Source: Nocardiopsis listeri NBRC 13360 (GTDB taxonomy: Bacteria; Actinomycetota; Actinomycetes; Streptosporangiales; Streptosporangiaceae). Taken from it: a DNA stretch of 64,000 bases. Below are positions 61,497-64,000 of this stretch, one piece after another. Location: the NCBI RefSeq assembly GCF_001570765.1, contig NZ_BCSH01000009.1, positions 89,270-153,269 of the forward strand, written 5' to 3'. The first letter of the stretch is position 1. Each line of letters opens with the position of its first letter. The notes below the pieces were generated by a model that was given only the letters and a program-made list of their open reading frames with translations, did not search any database and was not told the DNA's origin. A program made the translations under genes and the position numbers.

Positions 61497-62663
61497 TCAA
61501 AGGGTCAGCAGGAAGTCCGCCACGTCCGAGCGGATCTCCGCGGTCGCCTCGGGGTCGATGTCCCAGGCACCGAGCTCGTCGAGGGAGGCGGCGTCCTCGG
61601 GCTGGTCCATGTCGGTGCGGACCGGGTAGTCACCGGGGACGTAGAAGGGCTCGTAGCCGGCGCCGCCGGTCGCGGAGTCGTCGCCCATGAGGAAGTCCGC
61701 GACCAGGCGTGCGGCGGCGGGGTTCTCGGAGTCCTGCACCATGCCGATGTAGGCGGGGAAGGTGATGCCGAGCGAGGGGGTGGTGTCCAGGGAGGCCTGG
61801 AGCGCCCAGCCCTCCTCCTCGTTGTCCCGGCGGTCGGAGTAGGACGTGATGCCGACCGGCGGGTCCTCCTGCCCGGTCTGGCCCACGGCCGCGTTGACGT
61901 TGTCCGTGTCGTCGACCAGGACCAGACCGTTGGCGTACAGGTCCTTGATGAACTGCGCTCCGGCGTTCTCGACGTCGTCGTCGAGTTCGATCTCGGACCC
62001 GTGGAGCTCCTGGTAGGCCTGGGCCATCTCCTCGGACTGGCGGACGATCTCCGTCATGAGGTCGAGGTAGTCGCCGCGTACCCCGGGGTCGACCATGACG
62101 ACCTTGCCGTTCCACTCGTCCTCGGTCAGCTGCCACAGGTTCTCGATCGGGCTGCCGTCTGGGTGGGCCTCCTCGTTGTACATGAGGATCTTGGTCGAGA
62201 GTCGGTTGGCCAGCAGCGGCTCCTGGTACTCCTCGGGCACGGAGTCCGCGACGCGCTGTGGCACGTGGTTCCGCAGGATGCCGCTCGCGAGCAGTTCGGT
62301 GATGACCACCGGCGCGTCGGAGATGTAGGCGACGTCCGCCGATGGGGTTCCGGCCTGTGCCTCGGACTGCAACCGGGTGATCTGCTCGGAGGAGGAGATG
62401 TCGTGGCCGACGAAGTCGATGCCGGGGTACTCCGCCTCGAAGGCCTCCTCGACCGAGGTGATGCGTGAGGTGAAGGAGTAGACGGTGACCTCTCCCTCCT
62501 CCTCGGCCAGTTCGACGAGTTCCTCATGGGTGGCGTCGTCGAGTTCGTGGGATTGGGCGGCCGCGTCGGCGTCGGGGGTCTGGGGAGTGCCGCCACCGCA
62601 GGCGGCGAGCGTCACGACGAGTGGGAGGGCGATGGAGGTGGTGAGCAGTTTCGAGGAGCGCAT
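61497..62663 (-). CDS. ABC transporter substrate-binding lipoprotein (Fe3+/AEP-like)
   Basis: A 388-residue binding protein with a lipobox TLAAC near Cys22. Mature segments: GEVTVYSFTSRITSVEEAFE, EYPGIDFVGHDISSSEQITR and ITFPAYIGMVQDSENPAAAR are typical of the iron/AEP-type family 1 proteins. No Tyr pair of true ferric binders is obvious, so a non-iron ligand is more likely. Gene order RpiR, binding protein, permease, ATPase, phosphatase indicates a phosphorylated ligand such as a phosphonate or phosphate ester. Confidence 0.85.
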   Translation of the reverse strand: MRSSKLLTTSIALPLVVTLAACGGGTPQTPDADAAAQSHELDDATHEELVELAEEEGEVTVYSFTSRITSVEEAFEAEYPGIDFVGHDISSSEQITRLQSEAQAGTPSADVAYISDAPVVITELLASGILRNHVPQRVADSVPEEYQEPLLANRLSTKILMYNEEAHPDGSPIENLWQLTEDEWNGKVVMVDPGVRGDYLDLMTEIVRQSEEMAQAYQELHGSEIELDDDVENAGAQFIKDLYANGLVLVDDTDNVNAAVGQTGQEDPPVGITSYSDRRDNEEEGWALQASLDTTPSLGITFPAYIGMVQDSENPAAARLVADFLMGDDSATGGAGYEPFYVPGDYPVRTDMDQPEDAASLDELGAWDIDPEATAEIRSDVADFLLTL

Positions 62664-62746
62664 GACAGTCCTTTGTGTCGGTTTTCGCGCATGGGGGAGC
62701 GAGACCGGTGCGAACCGGCCGTCGTGTGGAAGGGGGGACCGAGGTG

Positions 62747-63589
62747 TCAGTCGAACGCTGTGAGCAGGTCGTCCAGTCGGTCCAGGGCGGGCAGGATGGT
62801 TTCCGGGTGCCGCTGGGCGATGGTGAGCACGATGGCGTTCGCGATCATCATCGGGACGCTCAGGGAGGAGAAGCCCTCCTGATGCCCGCGCGGGGCCGAG
62901 AGCACGGTGGTGGGAGCCGGGTCGAGGGTGTGGAGGGTGTCCGTGACGAGCACGGAACGAGCCCCCACCTCGGCGGCGTGGGCGTATAGATCCGTGAGGT
63001 TGCGTGGAGCGCGACGAAACGCGAACGACACCACGACGTCGGAGTCCGACATCGCCAGGACACGCTCGGCGACCTGCCGGCCGGGGCCGAGGAGGTTGAC
63101 CGCGTGCATCCCGAACCGTCGCAACCGACTATCGAGAAGCTCGGCCAGGACCCCCGCGTTGCCGCGGGCGAAGAGGTAGACCACGCGCGCGCCGACGAGG
63201 CGGTCGGCGACCTCGTCGATCCGTGCCTGGTCCACGTGGTGGGCGACCGCGGCGAGGGAGTCGAGTTCGGTGGCAAGGAGTGTGTCCAGGACACTGCTCT
63301 GACCCTGCTCTCGAAGTTCCGCGCGGAACCGGTCGCCGGCACCGTTGAGGTGTGCTTCGTGGGCTTCGCGCAGGTCTTCGCGTAGTTCCAGGTAGCCCTG
63401 GTACCCGAGCCGTTGCGCCAGCCGGGTGGCGGCGGCGGGGTGGACCCCCGCACGTTGGGCGACCTCTCCGCCCCGCCACAGCGGGGCCTCGGCCGGGTTG
63501 GAGAGAAGTTCGTCGAGAAGGACGCGATCCGACTTGGTCAGCCGGTCGCGGTACCTGTTCATTCGCTCCTGTAGGTTCACGACGCCCAC
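62747..63589 (-). CDS. MurR/RpiR-family transcriptional regulator
   Basis: A 280-residue regulator. N-terminal RpiR-type HTH: GEVAQRAGVHPAAATRLAQR. C-terminal SIS domain with VYLFARGNAGVLAELLDSRL and DSDVVVSFAFRRAPRNL, which binds sugar phosphates. GTG 63589 is used; an ATG at 63562 with AGGAG nearby is an alternative. The gene is first in the operon with the importer and phosphatase. Two tandem GCAA-N6-TTGC sites lie directly upstream (63597-63640), likely its own operators. Confidence 0.87.
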   Translation of the reverse strand: MGVVNLQERMNRYRDRLTKSDRVLLDELLSNPAEAPLWRGGEVAQRAGVHPAAATRLAQRLGYQGYLELREDLREAHEAHLNGAGDRFRAELREQGQSSVLDTLLATELDSLAAVAHHVDQARIDEVADRLVGARVVYLFARGNAGVLAELLDSRLRRFGMHAVNLLGPGRQVAERVLAMSDSDVVVSFAFRRAPRNLTDLYAHAAEVGARSVLVTDTLHTLDPAPTTVLSAPRGHQEGFSSLSVPMMIANAIVLTIAQRHPETILPALDRLDDLLTAFD

Positions 63590-63596
63590 ATTACGA

Positions 63597-63640
63597 GCAA
63601 TTTTTCTTGCGACAAGGTGTGAGATGGCAATTTTAGTTGC
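63597..63640. promoter_or_regulatory. Tandem RpiR operators GCAA-N6-TTGC
   Basis: GCAATTTTTCTTGC at 63597-63610 and GCAATTTTAGTTGC at 63627-63640 are two 14-base copies of the same palindrome, starting 30 bases apart, about three helical turns. Both lie just upstream of the RpiR gene. The pattern and spacing fit cooperative binding by a dimeric or tetrameric RpiR protein. Confidence 0.65.
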
Positions 63641-63703
63641 AGTTCATGAGGGCTTCACCGTCCCACCTGGAGGTTGGCGCCGTGTTCACCCGAGCGCCCG
63701 TGC

Positions 63704-63946
63704 TCAGCCGGTGTCTCCCGGTCCCTCTTCGGGAGGTCGCGCCTTGGCTTTGTCACGCCAGGGTTGGGGGAGTGGTTTACCGGCGCGCAGCCAGGCGTGG
63801 AGGGCGTCGAAGGCCCGGTCCGCGACACGCAGGGCGTCGAGTGCTTGGGCCGGGTCGTCAGGGATGTGGCGTAGCGCGGCGGAGAGTTCGTCGAAGAGGA
63901 AGTCGGCCTGCTCCTGAGGTGTGGTGGTGGCGTGCCGGTCGGTCAT
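63704..63946 (-). CDS. Small hypothetical protein
   Basis: An 80-residue protein rich in Ala, Asp and Arg, starting MTDRHATTTPQEQADFLFDE with a predicted helical middle and a Pro/charged tail. No domain is recognised. Its ATG overlaps the stop of the upstream minus-strand gene (ATGA), which supports real translation. The function is unknown. Confidence 0.6.
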   Translation of the reverse strand: MTDRHATTTPQEQADFLFDELSAALRHIPDDPAQALDALRVADRAFDALHAWLRAGKPLPQPWRDKAKARPPEEGPGDTG

Positions 63947-64000
63947 GGCAACCGGTCCAGGAGCTCCCGCGCCAGTTGCCGGCCCAGGGCTTCCTCGCAG
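63943..64000 (-). CDS. Unknown protein, C-terminal fragment
   Basis: The last 18 codons of a minus-strand gene that continues past the window end: EEALGRQLARELLDRLP then TGA at 63943-63945. It is too short for a family call. It overlaps the small gene downstream by 4 bases, so the two are probably co-translated. Confidence 0.55.
   Translation of the reverse strand, partial: CEEALGRQLARELLDRLP

Overview
The window is chromosomal DNA from a high-GC actinomycete, probably of the Nocardiopsis type. Third codon positions are almost all G or C. GTG and TTG starts and 4-base start/stop overlaps are common, and the regulators include SorC, ROK, IdeR-box and Zur-box elements. No rRNA, tRNA, CRISPR array, phage or origin was seen. 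The taxonomic placement is an inference from composition and gene style only.

Layout. 1-4.1 kb: the 3' end of a CueP-like gene, then a LuxR-type two-component system with a serine beta-lactamase-like lipoprotein. 4.2-10.5 kb: a SorC-regulated polyol locus (zinc dehydrogenase, binding protein, two permeases, aldo/keto reductase) with a palindromic operator. 10.6-16.2 kb: a GNAT acetyltransferase and an aztABCD-type zinc uptake system, with two different aztD paralogues and a Zur-like box between aztA and aztB. 16.2-24.3 kb: a ROK-regulated divergent locus. One arm is an ABC importer ending in a broken DUF1989 gene. The other is a cytoplasmic GH89 alpha-N-acetylglucosaminidase with a BadF-type sugar kinase. 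24.4-34.5 kb: an IS982-like remnant and mostly housekeeping or single genes, including a siderophore-interacting protein behind a perfect IdeR box, a second BadF-type kinase, an Eis-like acetyltransferase and a Ddn-like enzyme. 34.5-39.7 kb: an AtuA/CitMHS acid-use operon facing a LysR gene, then a class V PLP enzyme. 39.8-46.6 kb: a MarR-controlled aromatic operon with homogentisate dioxygenase and fumarylacetoacetase, and an unrecognised conserved-looking gene between them.

46.6-55.6 kb is the accessory part. It carries lower-GC stretches, a 125-bp direct repeat bracketing a membrane protein gene, and a second, diverged and partly deleted duplication bracketing an HTH/CPBP-protease pair. 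It ends in a gene-poor stretch. 55.4-57.8 kb: a HelR-like helicase preceded by a long structured leader with a 9-codon reading frame. 57.9-63.6 kb: an RpiR-regulated operon for an iron/phosphonate-type ABC importer that also encodes a histidine phosphatase, with two tandem operator-like sites upstream. The window ends in two small overlapping genes on the minus strand.

Themes. Both sugar importers lack their own ATPase, so they presumably borrow a shared MsiK-like ATPase elsewhere. Several loci pair a regulator with a visible inverted repeat. The most novel-looking items are the split AztD paralogues, the intracellular GH89 locus, the unknown gene in the homogentisate operon, the helR leader and the phosphatase-containing importer.
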